Assembly (NCBI GenBank): GCA_028551475.1
Contig: CM052360.1
Coordinates: 8,668,501-8,732,500, forward strand
Source of the DNA: Casuarina equisetifolia
Taxonomy: Eukaryota > Streptophyta > Magnoliopsida > Fagales > Casuarinaceae
Length of the DNA stretch: 64,000 bases
Direction of reading: 5' to 3'
The first letter of the stretch is position 1. The number at the start of each line of letters is the position of its first letter. Under the pieces are notes generated by a model. The model worked only from the letters and a program-made list of their open reading frames with translations. It searched no databases and had not been told where the DNA came from. Made by a program: the position numbers and the translations under genes. Shown piece after piece: positions 23,351 to 35,600 of the stretch.

Positions 23351-25200
23351 TAAATGTAAGTGAACATGTCGAATAAGTAATATAATAATAAGAAAGATAT
23401 CGTCCCACAGAGATTAGTGATTACTAAACCAATTAATTACTAACAGTGAACAACTCCTAGAATTTATTTAGCAAATTAAATTTATAGATGATAGATTAAC
23501 TAACTAAATCTAAGAAAACTAAATACAAGAAATATGTTAGAGCATATGATTTCACCATAATTACTATGTATTAATATTGATTATTTATGCTTGCAAGAGG
23601 GATAATACCTATGTGATAGCGGAATCTCCTAATTTATTTACTATCCTATGTCTAGGTATAGCAAACCTACTTAGTTCATTAACTCACTATATCTCTACAT
23701 GTGAATTGAAACAAACTAAATGCATTAGGATCTATGAACATTTATAGTTTACATCGAAAGCCACACAAACAATATGGTATATGTCTATCCATATTTAATT
23801 TATGGTTACACATTACAAGAAGTAATTGCATATCATCTCTTGTCGGTCTCAAACATGCAAATCAAATCATTCAAGTGGTAGCTAATCACTTAAAAGTATT
23901 AAACACAGTAATATATAACTTCACATAAACAAAATATCTTGCAAAACATAATAATCATAAGATTCATATCATCATAATTAGGTTACATCATAGCTCTAAC
24001 CAAAAATAAACTAAAACATAAAGAAATAATGAGGAAGAATAGTAATAAGAAATAAAGAAGGCATCTTGAATCTAAGAACAATAAGTCTGTCATCTTTTTT
24101 ATCTTCTATTCAAGAAAACCTTGAATTTTTGGCCTCTTTCTTGAGTTGTGCTTAATTTCCTCCTTTTTTTTTTTTTTTTGCCTCTTCTCTTCTCTTAAAT
24201 AGAGTTTAGGTTTAAACATACTCTTATCCTAATAGAATTGGGTTTTAGCGATCTAAAACAATTGAGTTTTGAACTCTTAATTTAATTAGGCTTTGAACTC
24301 CTAATATGATTAGGTTTTCTAATTATTTAGAAAACCCAATAACAATAAAATCTAATAACAATGATTCAAAGCCCAAGTCCATCTTGATTTTCTTGATCTT
24401 GATATTACGATTTTGCTACACAATAAGCATCATGCTCTTCATGTTCATCATTTTTCTCTTTGCCTTCTTGTGCTACATAAACAAGATAAATTTAGATAAA
24501 TAAATAGGATTTCAAATGTTTTCTCACAATTATTAAAGTTATTTACTGCCTAAAATAGGTAAAATAACTCTATAAAAATAGAGTTATCAAATCCTAACAC
24601 AATATCATATGTTTTTACAATTAAAGGAAATCATAGAACCCTTTTCTCACAACCTTCTCTTTCTCTCCACCTATCCTGAAGCCATTGGCAAACGTAAGAA
24701 TCGCCATCAACCTTGGTTTTCTTACTAAAATCGCTTGTCGCAACCGGTAATTCGATCCAAATCCCAACCCTAAAAGCTACCGTAAAGGACAACTATTGAT
24801 AAGAAAATACTAAGATAATCGAGTAAAACATGTCTTATTGTAATCTGTTACTTCAATAGTCATGACGTTATATGTGAAGAGTCTTCAAGTCATGAAATAG
24901 TATTGCGAGTGCTCTACTGTCGTAATTTTCTCTAATCAATATGGTCTACGAAAAGCGAAGCTCCGGATTCATGCACAGCAAACAAGGTTGGGAAATGAAT
25001 AGCATTGCACGCGAAACTAGTCAGGAACAAGAAAACCAAGCACAATACAGTGAAATTGTTAGAATACCGTAGTTATATTTAAAATAAATTTCACTGCTAA
25101 AACTAAACTCGCATTCCCCTTAAAACTTCGAAGCAAACCTACGTTATCATGCCAAAGTAAGTATCAAGGCGTAAGATCTGTTCACGATTGCCTAGTTTAG
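23351..25200. other. AT-rich, probably retrotransposon-derived non-coding DNA
   Basis: Long AT-rich stretches without open frames of note. The phrase GATATCGTCCCACAGAGATT near 23397 resembles sequence I associate with non-coding parts of plant LTR elements, which is weak evidence. A T-run lies near 24163-24180. From about 24950 the composition returns toward gene-flanking DNA before the PPR gene. Confidence 0.35.
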
Positions 25201-25758
25201 ATGGAGGCAGCTCAACTTGGGCCTTCTTCCTCTCATATTGGTTTCTCCTATTTCAGGCGTACTTGTGTAACCTCCTTTATAAGCGGGCGTTGCATTGACC
25301 ACCAAATTACACAATTTGCTCTTCTCATCCATTGCCAAATGTTAAGATATGTATCTGAATCTTTTACGCGGCCAAACCGATGTGAAATGTGTCTTCGGAG
25401 GAACACTGTTGTTAGAGATTTCCGACCCGGAACATACACGCAATTATTATATATTGAGGCGCCATACAGCGTCGTCTGGAAAAGTCGCCTCAACAGAGTA
25501 CTTCTGCTGGCGAGGTCTGAGGAAAAGCGCTACAAGAAGCAGTTACTGAATTATAATCGCAACGCTTGTCGCCTCAACACAGGCTGCTACAGAAAAGCAA
25601 AACCAGTCGAGGCTCGAAGAACTTGGGAAACATCGGAAACGAGTATCGAGAGTTCGTCTTGTTCTGTTTATCCTTCCCTTGACCTCGTTTAAAGTTTGGC
25701 TTTTGTTAACGAGTGACCTCAGACATTCGAAAAGCTTCAAATTTTACGAGCAAGGTAA

Positions 25759-28056
25759 ATGTCTTCTATCAATGCCCAAAACCTTTTGCCAAATGCCCAT
25801 CGCACTCCTGTAGTAGCTCAAGATAAAGTTCCAGAGGCAATAAAATCTGGAAGGTTTGATCAAATCCCTTCGTGGGTATCTCTTAAATGCCACTCATCTT
25901 CTGTTAAAACCAACAGAATCCAACAAGGCCAAGTTGAAAATGTGCACTTAATTTCTTTATCGAAGCAAGGGAAGCTCAAAGAAGTTGAAGAATTTCTTAA
26001 ACGCATGGACGAGGCCGGCGTTCCCGTTAGTCCCAACTCATATAAAAGCCTCTTTGAAACATGTGGCAGGTTGCGGGCTTTATCGGATGGAAGATTGATT
26101 CACGACCGGTTGAGAAGAACTGTGAAAGACGCTACTGGATTTCTTGAGAATTACGTTCTACAGATGTACTGCGACTGTCGGAGTTTCCCGGAGGCACAGA
26201 AATTGTTTGATGAAATGCTAGAGAGGGATCCAATATCATGGGCTACAATTATATCTGCATACGCAAAGGAGGGGCTTTTGGACGAAGCTGTTCGGATGTT
26301 TTCGCATATGCAGGCGTCAGTATCAGGAATTGGAACGGTCCCGTCTATCTATACTAGCCTCCTACGGTCTTTAACAGATTCTTCTCTTTTAGAGGTTGGG
26401 AAACAGATACATTCTCTAGTGATAAGAAATGGCTTGGCCTCTAATGTTTCCGTCAACACGGCAATCGTCAACATGTATGTCAAGTGTGGGTGGTTACGGG
26501 GGGCCAAGCTTGTTTTTGATTGGATGGCTGAAAAAAATGCTGTGGCTTGGACTGGGTTGATGGTAGGGTGCACTGACGCTGAGAAACCGGAGGATGCCCA
26601 GGCGTTGTTCGCGAAGATGGTCAAGGAAGATATTCCCATGGATGAATTCGTGTTCTCCATAATTCTCAAGGTGTGTGGTGTTCTGGAGGACTTCAGCATG
26701 GGAAGGCAAATTCATGCTTACACTGTTAAACTTGGAATGGATTACAACGTTTCTGTGGGAACTCCTCTTGTGGACTTCTACATCAAATGTGGGAGTTTTG
26801 AATCTGCTTGCAAAGCTTTCGAGAGGATAACTGAACCAAATGATGTTTCATGGAGTTCTATGATCGCTGGCTATTGCCAAGTTGGTGAATTTGGCGAATC
26901 TGTCAAGATTTTTAAATCTCTAAAGAGTAAAGGGGTGGTTTTAAATCCATTTATATACACTAGCATTTTCCAAGCCTGCGCAGCACTTGCAGATTTAAAT
27001 TTGGGTGCTCAAGCTCATGCTGATGCAATAAAAAGAGGTTCAGTTTCCCGCCTTTACGGAGAGAGCGCGATGATTAGTATGTATTCAAGATGTGGGATAT
27101 TAGACTATGCCTACAGAGCCTTTGAATCACTAGACGAACCTGATACTGTGGCCTGGACTGCTATCATTTGTGCTTACGCTTATCATGGCAATGCCGCCGA
27201 AGCTTTAAGGCTCTTCAGTAAAATGCAGGACCGTGGAGTAAAGCCAAATGCGGTTACATTTGTAGGAGTTTTAACCGCATGCAGTCATTCAGGCTTGGTC
27301 GCAGAGGGGAAGCAATACTTGGATGGGATGAAGGCTGAGTACCATGTGGACCCAACTGTTGACCATTGTAGTTGTATGGTTGACGTATATTCTCGTGCCG
27401 GGCTACTACAAGAGGCACTTGAGTTGATAGGGAGTATGCCTTTTGAACCTGATGCAATGAGTTGGAAAAGTTTATTGGGTGGGTGTTTGATACATCGGAA
27501 TCTTGAGATTGGAAAGATTGCAGCAGAAAACCTCCTTCAGCTAGAACCGGATGACACTGCTACTTATGTTGTCATGTTTAACTTATATGCTTCGTCTGGG
27601 AAATGGGAAGAAGCTGCTCATTTTAGAAGGAAGATGGCTGAAAGGGACTTGAAAAAGGAAGTGAGTTACAGTTGGATTACAGTCAAGGGTAAAGTGCATC
27701 GATTTATAGTAGGTGATAGACACCATCCACAAGCAGAACAGATATACTCGAAGTTAGGGGAACTGACCTCATCCACTGAGAATGTTGAAACTGCCATCCT
27801 AACCGAAGAGGATGTATTGTCTGAAAGGAAAGCACAGCTTCTTGACCATAGTGAGAGACTTGCCATAGCATTTGGGCTCATATCCACATCAAGTAACACC
27901 CCGCTTCTCGTTTTCAAGAATCTACGAGCATGCAAAGACTGCCATGACTTTGCAAAGCAAGTGTCCCTCGTAACAAGACGCGAAATTGTTGTAAGAGATT
28001 CCAGCAGATTCCATCACTTCAGCTTAGGGAAGTGTTCTTGCAACGATTACTGGTGA
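25759..28056 (+). CDS. RARE1: DYW-class PPR RNA-editing factor, RARE1-like (plastid accD editing)
   Basis: An intronless 765-aa protein, typical of plant PLS-class PPR genes. PPR repeats run from about residue 65 to 590 with repeated AKxxFDEM-, WTxxI-, YxKCG- and HSGL-type motifs. E/E+ extensions follow, then a C-terminal DYW deaminase domain with HSERLAIAFGLI (the HxE zinc/glutamate site), a CKDCH motif and the terminal CNDYW. The N-terminal QIPSWVSLK, QGQVENVHLISLSKQGKL and the LISTSSNTPLLVFKNLRAC segment match Arabidopsis RARE1, which edits accD-794 in chloroplast transcripts. The neighbouring aspartate kinase supports orthology. The start follows an in-frame open stretch; the ORF at 25201-25692 upstream is leader sequence in a different frame. 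A plastid targeting peptide is expected but not clear-cut. Confidence 0.93.
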   Translation: MSSINAQNLLPNAHRTPVVAQDKVPEAIKSGRFDQIPSWVSLKCHSSSVKTNRIQQGQVENVHLISLSKQGKLKEVEEFLKRMDEAGVPVSPNSYKSLFETCGRLRALSDGRLIHDRLRRTVKDATGFLENYVLQMYCDCRSFPEAQKLFDEMLERDPISWATIISAYAKEGLLDEAVRMFSHMQASVSGIGTVPSIYTSLLRSLTDSSLLEVGKQIHSLVIRNGLASNVSVNTAIVNMYVKCGWLRGAKLVFDWMAEKNAVAWTGLMVGCTDAEKPEDAQALFAKMVKEDIPMDEFVFSIILKVCGVLEDFSMGRQIHAYTVKLGMDYNVSVGTPLVDFYIKCGSFESACKAFERITEPNDVSWSSMIAGYCQVGEFGESVKIFKSLKSKGVVLNPFIYTSIFQACAALADLNLGAQAHADAIKRGSVSRLYGESAMISMYSRCGILDYAYRAFESLDEPDTVAWTAIICAYAYHGNAAEALRLFSKMQDRGVKPNAVTFVGVLTACSHSGLVAEGKQYLDGMKAEYHVDPTVDHCSCMVDVYSRAGLLQEALELIGSMPFEPDAMSWKSLLGGCLIHRNLEIGKIAAENLLQLEPDDTATYVVMFNLYASSGKWEEAAHFRRKMAERDLKKEVSYSWITVKGKVHRFIVGDRHHPQAEQIYSKLGELTSSTENVETAILTEEDVLSERKAQLLDHSERLAIAFGLISTSSNTPLLVFKNLRACKDCHDFAKQVSLVTRREIVVRDSSRFHHFSLGKCSCNDYW

Positions 28057-28330
28057 TATGGAAGCAAAATTACTCGTACTTGATACAGAAATACCTTGAC
28101 ATATGCCTGCGTGGATGGTTTACTCAGCCTGACGGACACGGTGGAGGGCTCTTTCTCCCCATGTCTAGCCCGGATGGGTTGCCTTTTCAGGGGGCCATGC
28201 TGCTGGTTGCATGTGGAAGAGATGGGAAGCACTCTGCCCGAGCTCTACAGACAACCTCCCCTCCTGCCGAGGACAAATCGGAACGGGCATGAAGCCATTC
28301 TACTCACCACCTGTTGTCACGTGTTCCTAC

Positions 28331-29371
28331 GGCTCTAGATATGATGATACCTTTTCTTCTTTATAAGGTGTAAACGTTGTCTGTTGCAACCTTTCTTGAG
28401 GCAAAGGCTTAGAGCAGAATTCCCCGCAGTTTTTGTTGAAAAGGCCCAATCCACACTAAAACCCATAGGCAACAGAGGGTAGAGCCTTCCCTCATATATA
28501 CAGGTCGTTTCCCACACTTGGTGCCGATGTGGGACTCTCAACACTCCCCCTCACATCGGTACATGGCGACATATCTTCGCAGGTGTCCGAACGTAAAACC
28601 CACGGCATTCTCTCGCAAGTGGGACTAAGGGGATCCTCACTATTCTGGCCCAAGGCAGGTAACCTGGCTTTGATATCATGTTGCCTACAATACTCATCAA
28701 ATGGTCCAATGTACTCACCACCATTGTCTGATCGAATGCATTTCAACTTCTTTTCAGTTTGTCGCTCTACTGAAACTTGAAACTGCTTAAATACATCTAG
28801 CACTTGATCTTTTGACATCAAAACATAAACCCAAACCTTTCTTGAGTAGTCATCAATAAAGGTCACAAAGTAGGATGCTCCACCAAGCGTCCTCGGGTTG
28901 ACTGGGCCACAAACATCTGAGTGTACTAACTCTAAGAAATCTGATTTTCTTGAAGGAGGGTGACTATAGAATGAAACTCTTTTCTGTTTTCCAGCTAAAC
29001 AATGTGCACACTTCTCAAGTTTTGCACTCTTAATCCCAGATATTCAACCACAATCTACTGACTTCAAGAGCTCCAAACGACGATCCAACCGTTCACAATG
29101 AAGAACACCCAATCCCGAACCTGCTGACAAAAAATCAGCTCAATCGGACCACGGATCGTCCTTGATCAAACGTTTGATCAACTGTTGCGCAGGGCCTCTA
29201 ATTCCTGCGAAATTCTGCTCTTTTCTTTTCTCCCTCTCTTTTTTCTTTTGACGGCCACTCACTTCTTCTCTTAAAGAAAAAACCCTATATTTTTTCTTTT
29301 AAACCTTAGGGTCACATTACCCTAATTGGACCCAATAATAAGTCCCCGAATATGGGTTGGACCAACCCAAC
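28331..29371 (-). mobile_element. Ty1/copia remnants: integrase fragment with partial LTR-like ends
   Basis: On the minus strand, 29045-28665 encodes a pre-integrase zinc segment (KLEKCAHCLAGKQKR) joined to an integrase core (LELVHSDVCGPVN, FIDDYSRKVWVYVL, CIRSDNGGEYIG). Around 28555-28331 is a purine-rich GAGGGGGAGTGTTG sequence followed by a TGTTGAGAGTCCCACATCGG LTR-type start. At 29371 the minus strand begins TGTTGGGTTGG, another LTR-like end. gag, reverse transcriptase and RNase H are missing between them. The integrase piece is well conserved for its length, so it may be younger than the other copia relics here; the whole is incomplete. It is treated as a fossil. Confidence 0.75.
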
Positions 29372-31764
29372 AGTTTTCTCTGTTTTGATCCATTTGTTAA
29401 AAAAATTATTTTTTTTTTCCGTTCAGTCAATAAAAACATAGCAAAACGTTTGCAGTGGAGAAATTCTACAATCGGGCTGAACCGCTGATTTGAAACAGGC
29501 TAGGCGTTGGCGTTTTTGGTGCAATGTCAGAGCAGGGGAGAAAGCTGGTCGTCCATCCTTATATTAGTAAGGCAACTGTCTTATTGGTAGGACGTAGGCA
29601 GCGTTAGGAAGTAGGCACCTTAAGTGATCTCTGTAATTTGCTTTAGTTTATGGCTCTAGTTTCAGCCACTTCAGTTGATGGAAGAAGGGTTAACCTTCGT
29701 CTTTTGTGCAGGGTTGTCCGTCTGTATTCCGTTGCTTTCATCGTGCTCTGTTCGGTAGCAGGGGACGTTGTTTAGGTAGGTGCAATACAATGGAAATTGT
29801 TAAAGGTAAATATTGTCTCACGTCTCACAAGTGAGAGGACGAACTTTTAAGAGTTTTTTATTTTATATCTTAAAATTTTAAAATAGATTATTATATTTTA
29901 ATATAATATTAAAACTATGAATTGGATTTCCAATTTGTAATCTCTTAAGCTTCGAAGTTAGGCTTCTGCCCCCACGATGGATAAGCTCTTGGTCAAAAGG
30001 GAGTTAGGAGAAGGTCGGTTGTTCCTCGGATGAGACCAACCATTTCCCATCCCCAACGCATCCTTACCCTTCTCCCGTTAACAAGACAACTTTACTGATC
30101 TGTATCTAGACGACCGTCTAGTGAGCAAGCCAGCAGCTTGTCATCAAACCCGTTCTCATTTACCAATCTTTGCAATTAGATCCTCAACATTTACTTGATG
30201 GTGTTTATTCCACTAACTTCTCGATGCTATTGGACAGAACCAAGTCACCAATCTCATGTTAGATTTGGTAAAATGAAAACTAGTGAAGAGTAAAAGCTTG
30301 TGCTCTTGAGCTATTGGTTTTGCTGAAAGCAACCCAATTGAGCGCTGACGTATGTACCAGACTAAAAAATTGCCCTCTAGTGGCCTCTCGTATCTGTTTC
30401 TAGACGCAACTGGTGGTGAGGTGATCTGGACAGTGCGCTACTGTAGCGAGACCAGGCTTCCGGGCTTTCTGAAACCGGAGGCTAGAGGTGGTGGTTTCTA
30501 TGTGCTGCATACCGCTATACGGAAGAGAGCACGCGTGACTGAAACAGAAAGCTGGGTCTCCAGTCAGTGTCACTTCTGAATCTGCGGGCAAGTGGTGGGA
30601 TCGGAGCTTGACGCAAACACGTGGTTCCCAAATGCACTTGGGAGTGATGACAGAGATAAAATTACAATGTGATACATTTTAGGAGGCGTTGGAAGGCAAG
30701 TGAGTAACGGAAGGTAGTCGATTGGCAGAGCTCAGAGTGTCCAAGTGCTTATGGGAATGTCCAGATCTTTTGAATGAATGTTCACCGAGTGGAAAAGATG
30801 TTTACCTGTTCTGTTCTGCTTTGTGTTGAGGGGTCGAATGGGAGTCATCGTCATAAGGCATTGGCAGAGTGACTATAATCTAATCGAGTGATTATTTTAT
30901 AGTGGTTTCTCAATCCCTCCAATCCCACATGCATGTGAATTTAATAATTTGCATATTGCTTAATTAAAAATTACGTATAGTTCAGTAGACAAAGATTATT
31001 TGTGGATGCGCTTGACAAGCAGACAAAAGAGAGCATCTTTTGAATATTGAAGGCTTGGAAACTCTGAGCCACCAGAATATGTGCTACGACGGAGACAGTG
31101 GAAAAAAGAAAGGAAGGAAAAGCTTCCTGGATATGTGCGGGGCAACATCCATAAACGTAAGGAGGTCTGCAAGAATGTGAGAATCGCTATTGTTTTGTTT
31201 TTTAACCAGACTTGCAAACCCAACTTGCCAATTCAGTGTGCCCTTCAAAAAGTCTAAGCCTAAGCAAAAGCAGGAATTTGGATTCTCCAAAACCACAATT
31301 CCTATAAAAATAATTTAATCCGAAAAATATCTACAAGTATCTCGATATTTAGAATGTAAATGATGCAGTTGGTACCCATTAACGCTGCTTTTGGCTGAAT
31401 ATTTATTGAACCACGAAGAAAAATCAGATCCCCAGTTCAGTGATTGCGTCACTTATGTTCTGTACAGATCAGAATCGAACTTATCCGATCATGAAATAGC
31501 GTGAATGAATGGGAATAGTTTAATAATTGGACTGACAAATGGGAGAAACTTTAGTAAACTTCAGTGGATGGGATAAGCCGGATTGTTATATTAAGTTCGC
31601 GCCAAAGAACAAGCTCCTGCATTCGTCCCCTGGTAAATTTGGATGGATAAATCTTATCCAAGTCTAAGGCAATTGACGTGAGTGAACTAAGGAACTAACC
31701 ACGTCCTGTCGGCGTCTCTTCCCCTTCCTAAATTCACTCGCCTTTTACACTCGCTCTCTTTCTG
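29372..31764. other. Intergenic DNA before NXD1
   Basis: No gene is recognised. An AT-rich patch occurs at about 29860-29940. Open frames near 30352-30591 and 30996-31296 show no known domain and no plausible exon chain. The right end is the presumed NXD1 promoter. Confidence 0.45.
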
Positions 31765-32619
31765 CATATTTAAGCAATCCTTCTCTGGGTCTATTTTTTC
31801 TTCTTGGTAAACTAGCGAAAGCATTCACGTTTCTGTGAACTCAAGTGCGGAGTTCTTGGGTGCAGTCGTGGCTTTGTTTTGTTCATTCTCTGAAGGTGGG
31901 TTTTGCTAATCTCGGCTTCTGTCGCAACATGAACTGGTTTGACTCTACTAATGTCACTCATGCATCTTTTGATTTGTACTGTGGCCTCTGTTTTCTTGTG
32001 ATGGTCATTGAATGTTGTCATTCTTCCTCTCATTTTTGTCATCCTTATGTTGAAGTGTACTGACTTAGCTGAACTCTGTTTGTCTAAAATTGTCCGAATG
32101 CTTCCTTGATTTTCCTGGAACCCTTTTATGTGGTTGTATTCTGTAACTCAGAGACCCAGAAGTCAAGTTCCTTCGGAGATGGACATGGACGTTCGAATAA
32201 TGAAATCCTAGTTTATCTGGTTTAGGTTGACCCGAAACCTGAATTTTCTTGAAGCCTTTAAATTGGGTGTTATAGGAACCTTCTGCTTGCTAGATGACCT
32301 CCTAAAGGTCACATGTCCGGTATACGGCTGCTGGTTTCTCTTGGAGGTCTCTGTGTTTGCTAATGGCAACTCTACGTGGCGGTTCAGCCAAATGTGTTTC
32401 TGCTTGTGTTACGAATGGCATATCTACGAAAAGGGGAAACAATGGTGTCCAACCAGATGGAATATGCTCGCTTAAAATATTAAGCGTACCTTTTGTTCCT
32501 TTTGCTTTGGTTTTTGCTAGGCGTGATTTGGTTGGAGATCAAATCGCTTTGAACTTTCGGTCTACCAACTTTGCTTTTTTGGGCCTTTTGTTTCTCCAGA
32601 GCATATGATATCTGAGGCC
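31765..32619 (+). promoter_or_regulatory. Probable NXD1 core promoter and leader with a 5' UTR intron
   Basis: A TATA-like CATATTTAAGC lies at 31765-31774, after pyrimidine-rich sequence. A leader exon could end at the donor TGAAG/GTGGGT (31895/31896) and rejoin at CTCCAG/AGCATATG (32599/32600), giving an intron of about 700 bp before the coding ATG. Leader introns are common in plants; this one is inferred only from splice-site appearance. Confidence 0.35.
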
Positions 32620-35600
32620 ATGGACGTTGGTGAAACGAGATGTTCCAAAGGGTACGGCGAGGCCCCGTGGATATTCAAGGGCAGGCAAGTGTCCAACACC
32701 CTGGTTAATTATATTTAAATTCTCTTTATCTGGTTGATATTTTCCCTCTTCTTTCTCGAACAACAAAATCAATATGCTTAATTATCCAGTTTCTTCCCAG
32801 TGCCTTGTACCAGCTCCATCTCGTGAAAGCAGAAACTGCTCGAGCATGCATCCCGAAAGAGTTTAAATTAGTTGAAGCTTTTGGGTACTTATGTTCATTA
32901 CCATAGTTGTTTTATGTTGTTTTATGTAAGGGCATGTAGTGGGATCACTGTAGTAGACATAAAACAAGTAAAATATTCCCTTACCTAATAAAGCCAGCTA
33001 GTTTGAAATGGTTGCAGCAACTATTGTTCTCCTGTAAAGGGTAGGGGTAATTTCGGACTTAGAGAACTTTATTTTGCATTGAAAAGTTCCTGAGCTCTCA
33101 CTTTTTGCAGATACACGCTTGGTGGCTTCTTTCTTGCCAGCTATGATGACAGTCCTGCTGGAGTCTTTGATGAGGTTATGCATAATTATTGCTCTAGGAA
33201 GTTGTTGATTATTTTTTTGGGAAAGCACTTGAAAATTGAGGTCACTAATAAGAGTCATGCTCTGGTTGGAATGGCGATTTTTCTGTTGTTTGCTTAAGCA
33301 AAAGATTTAGAAGCGTAGAATTGATCTTTCTCTTAATTCATTTAGTTGTTAACATATAAATCGCATTTATCTTTTACCAGCTTGTGGTGATTGCGGGGCT
33401 TGTTTGGAACCGGCCAACATCTTGCGCGTATGTTTCTCATCCAAATCCTACTTTATAAAGGAAAACATAATTACCATCTAAGGGTAGTGATTGACCTTCC
33501 CGCCTTTTTGCCAGCAAACGCTAGGCTTGCTCATGGGCAAGTATTCTCGTGTGTCCCAGAATTTGATCCTGGGACCTCAACTGCTAGTATTATGTTTATT
33601 GAAACTGTAGCCAAAGGTCTTTCACGACATACACCATTAATTGGTCTGTTATTGAAGTATCTTTTTGAGAGATTTTCCTAGTCTGGCACAGAAACTCCAT
33701 AAGTCTTAATCAAGCTAGCAAAATTTGCTTCACTTTGACAAGTTAAGGTGATCTCTGGCTTTTGAAGGTGAGACACTTATGTGGGACTACTGAGCTTTGT
33801 GCCATTGTACTCACTGCGGACAGTCATGTTTGCTGTTGAATGACAGAAACAATTGAAACACTGTCTTTCAGCTCATATGAAGCACCCATCTTTCTTTTTT
33901 AGTTGGCATAAAAGCTATGTTTAGAGATTTTGGTCTACGCATAATCTAATCACTCCTCAGAACAGAATCAAATGTTTGCAGAAAAAAGTTAGTTGTATGT
34001 AACTTTACCATCCGAAGATATTTACTCAAAAAGTGAGAATTCTAAACTCTGTTTCTGTTGGCAGATGGGCAGCTAAGGTTCTTGTGAACAGTATCGAGGC
34101 TTGTGATCATGGAAGAAAGGTGGGAGCATAGTTTGTCATATATAGATAAGAATGGCTGGTCATATGAGAATAATCACAAGTTTCTTGAAGCAAAATAGGG
34201 ACATTTTTAAAGCCCTTCATACTTGAACTGACAATCTTTTTTCACTTTATTTTTCACCTTTTTAAGCTACATTCTGATATAGGGTAGCGCACTCCATATC
34301 AATTCCCACTCCCCTAATTATACTGAAACCTCAATTTGATATCATGTAGCACAATAGAGTGGATTTTAATAAACATTAAAGAAGTCATATTCTGTTCTTA
34401 TTTTCCATCATAAATCAGTTGTCTTCTGTTTTTCCCCCTTGCAGGAAGTAGGGCTTCCAAGTCAGGTTGCTAGGATTTCTAAGGTAGGGCCTGAGACTTT
34501 ACGATACTTAAAATATTCAACATAGAACCTTTGTCCCATTTCGTAATGGTCCTGGTGAACTTTTCCTGTTTATGTATGCATATGGGCATTCATAAAAATA
34601 AAATAAAACAAAAGTAAGAAACTGCACCATTGATTTGTATCTTGTACTTAAATATGATGTCTTTTCAAAGCAGAGAATCACAGCCATCACAAGGCAACCA
34701 AAGAGTAAAGTCGTTGGATTTTTAGATGTCATTGGTATGGGTGCTACTTTCTGTAGTCCGATGGATCATATGAATCTTCAAGTGACTGAAATCGAGGGTC
34801 TTGATACGAAAGATAGCTGCAATATCAACCTTACAACTATAGGTGAGTTGGTCAACTTGATACTGCTGGCTGATCTTTGTCTTTTAGTATATAGTACAAC
34901 ATTTTCTTTTTGTGGGAAAACCATTTATAGACCAGAAAAATCTTCTAACTTTTGAACATTTACAACTTAGAGGCTCTGATATTTGAGTTAATTTTCATAG
35001 TTCACTCATGATCCTGATAAGATGGATTATTCTCCTGGTCTAGCTTTTTCTAAAAACCCCTTTGTTTTCTTTTCTTCTTCTTCTTCTTCCGTGGCTGGCT
35101 TTACCTATTTGAATGTGGCAAAAATGGGAAAGCACAACCTGAGACCATGTCCATAATTAACAAGATCATAAGTGGAGAGGATTTATCATTGACTGTAAGC
35201 ATAGGTGAGGATACGATATATTGCTTCTGGGCCACAAGTTTCTCTGTTAGAAGGTAAGAGCCCAAACTAGAAACACAGTCATTAACACCAGAGCTGATCC
35301 TACCATACTCACCAATGGAATATACTATATTTCTTCAGGACCCTCTGCTACCACCATTTCTTCGTACATTCCTCTTGAAGTTGAGCTACTTCGGCTGGCA
35401 TTATGGGATCTTTCCTGTGGACCCGTTGCCACCACCAGTTCTTCCCGGGTTTCTTAGTTGTTTCCTCATGCTAGTGAGTTCCCAAGTCTTTGTTTCGTTA
35501 TTTGGCCGATTAATGTTCCACCATGGCTTTCTAACCATTGCCTGGAAAGTCGGCCTTGTTAGTAGCTAAGAAGTTCATACGATCACTGTCACTGGACATT

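Noticed and set aside
25201-25692. 163-codon plus-strand ORF upstream of the PPR gene
   Set aside because: No recognisable domain, out of frame with the PPR start at 25759, and placed where the PPR leader should be.
33480-33620. Possible SINE in NXD1 intron 4
   Set aside because: A box B-like GATCAAATTC occurs on the minus strand next to complementary bases, but box A and a 3' tail are not convincing.
35315-35569. 84-codon ORF inside NXD1 intron 7
   Set aside because: NXD1 phase and homology splice directly from 34842 to 35892; this ORF has no family match.
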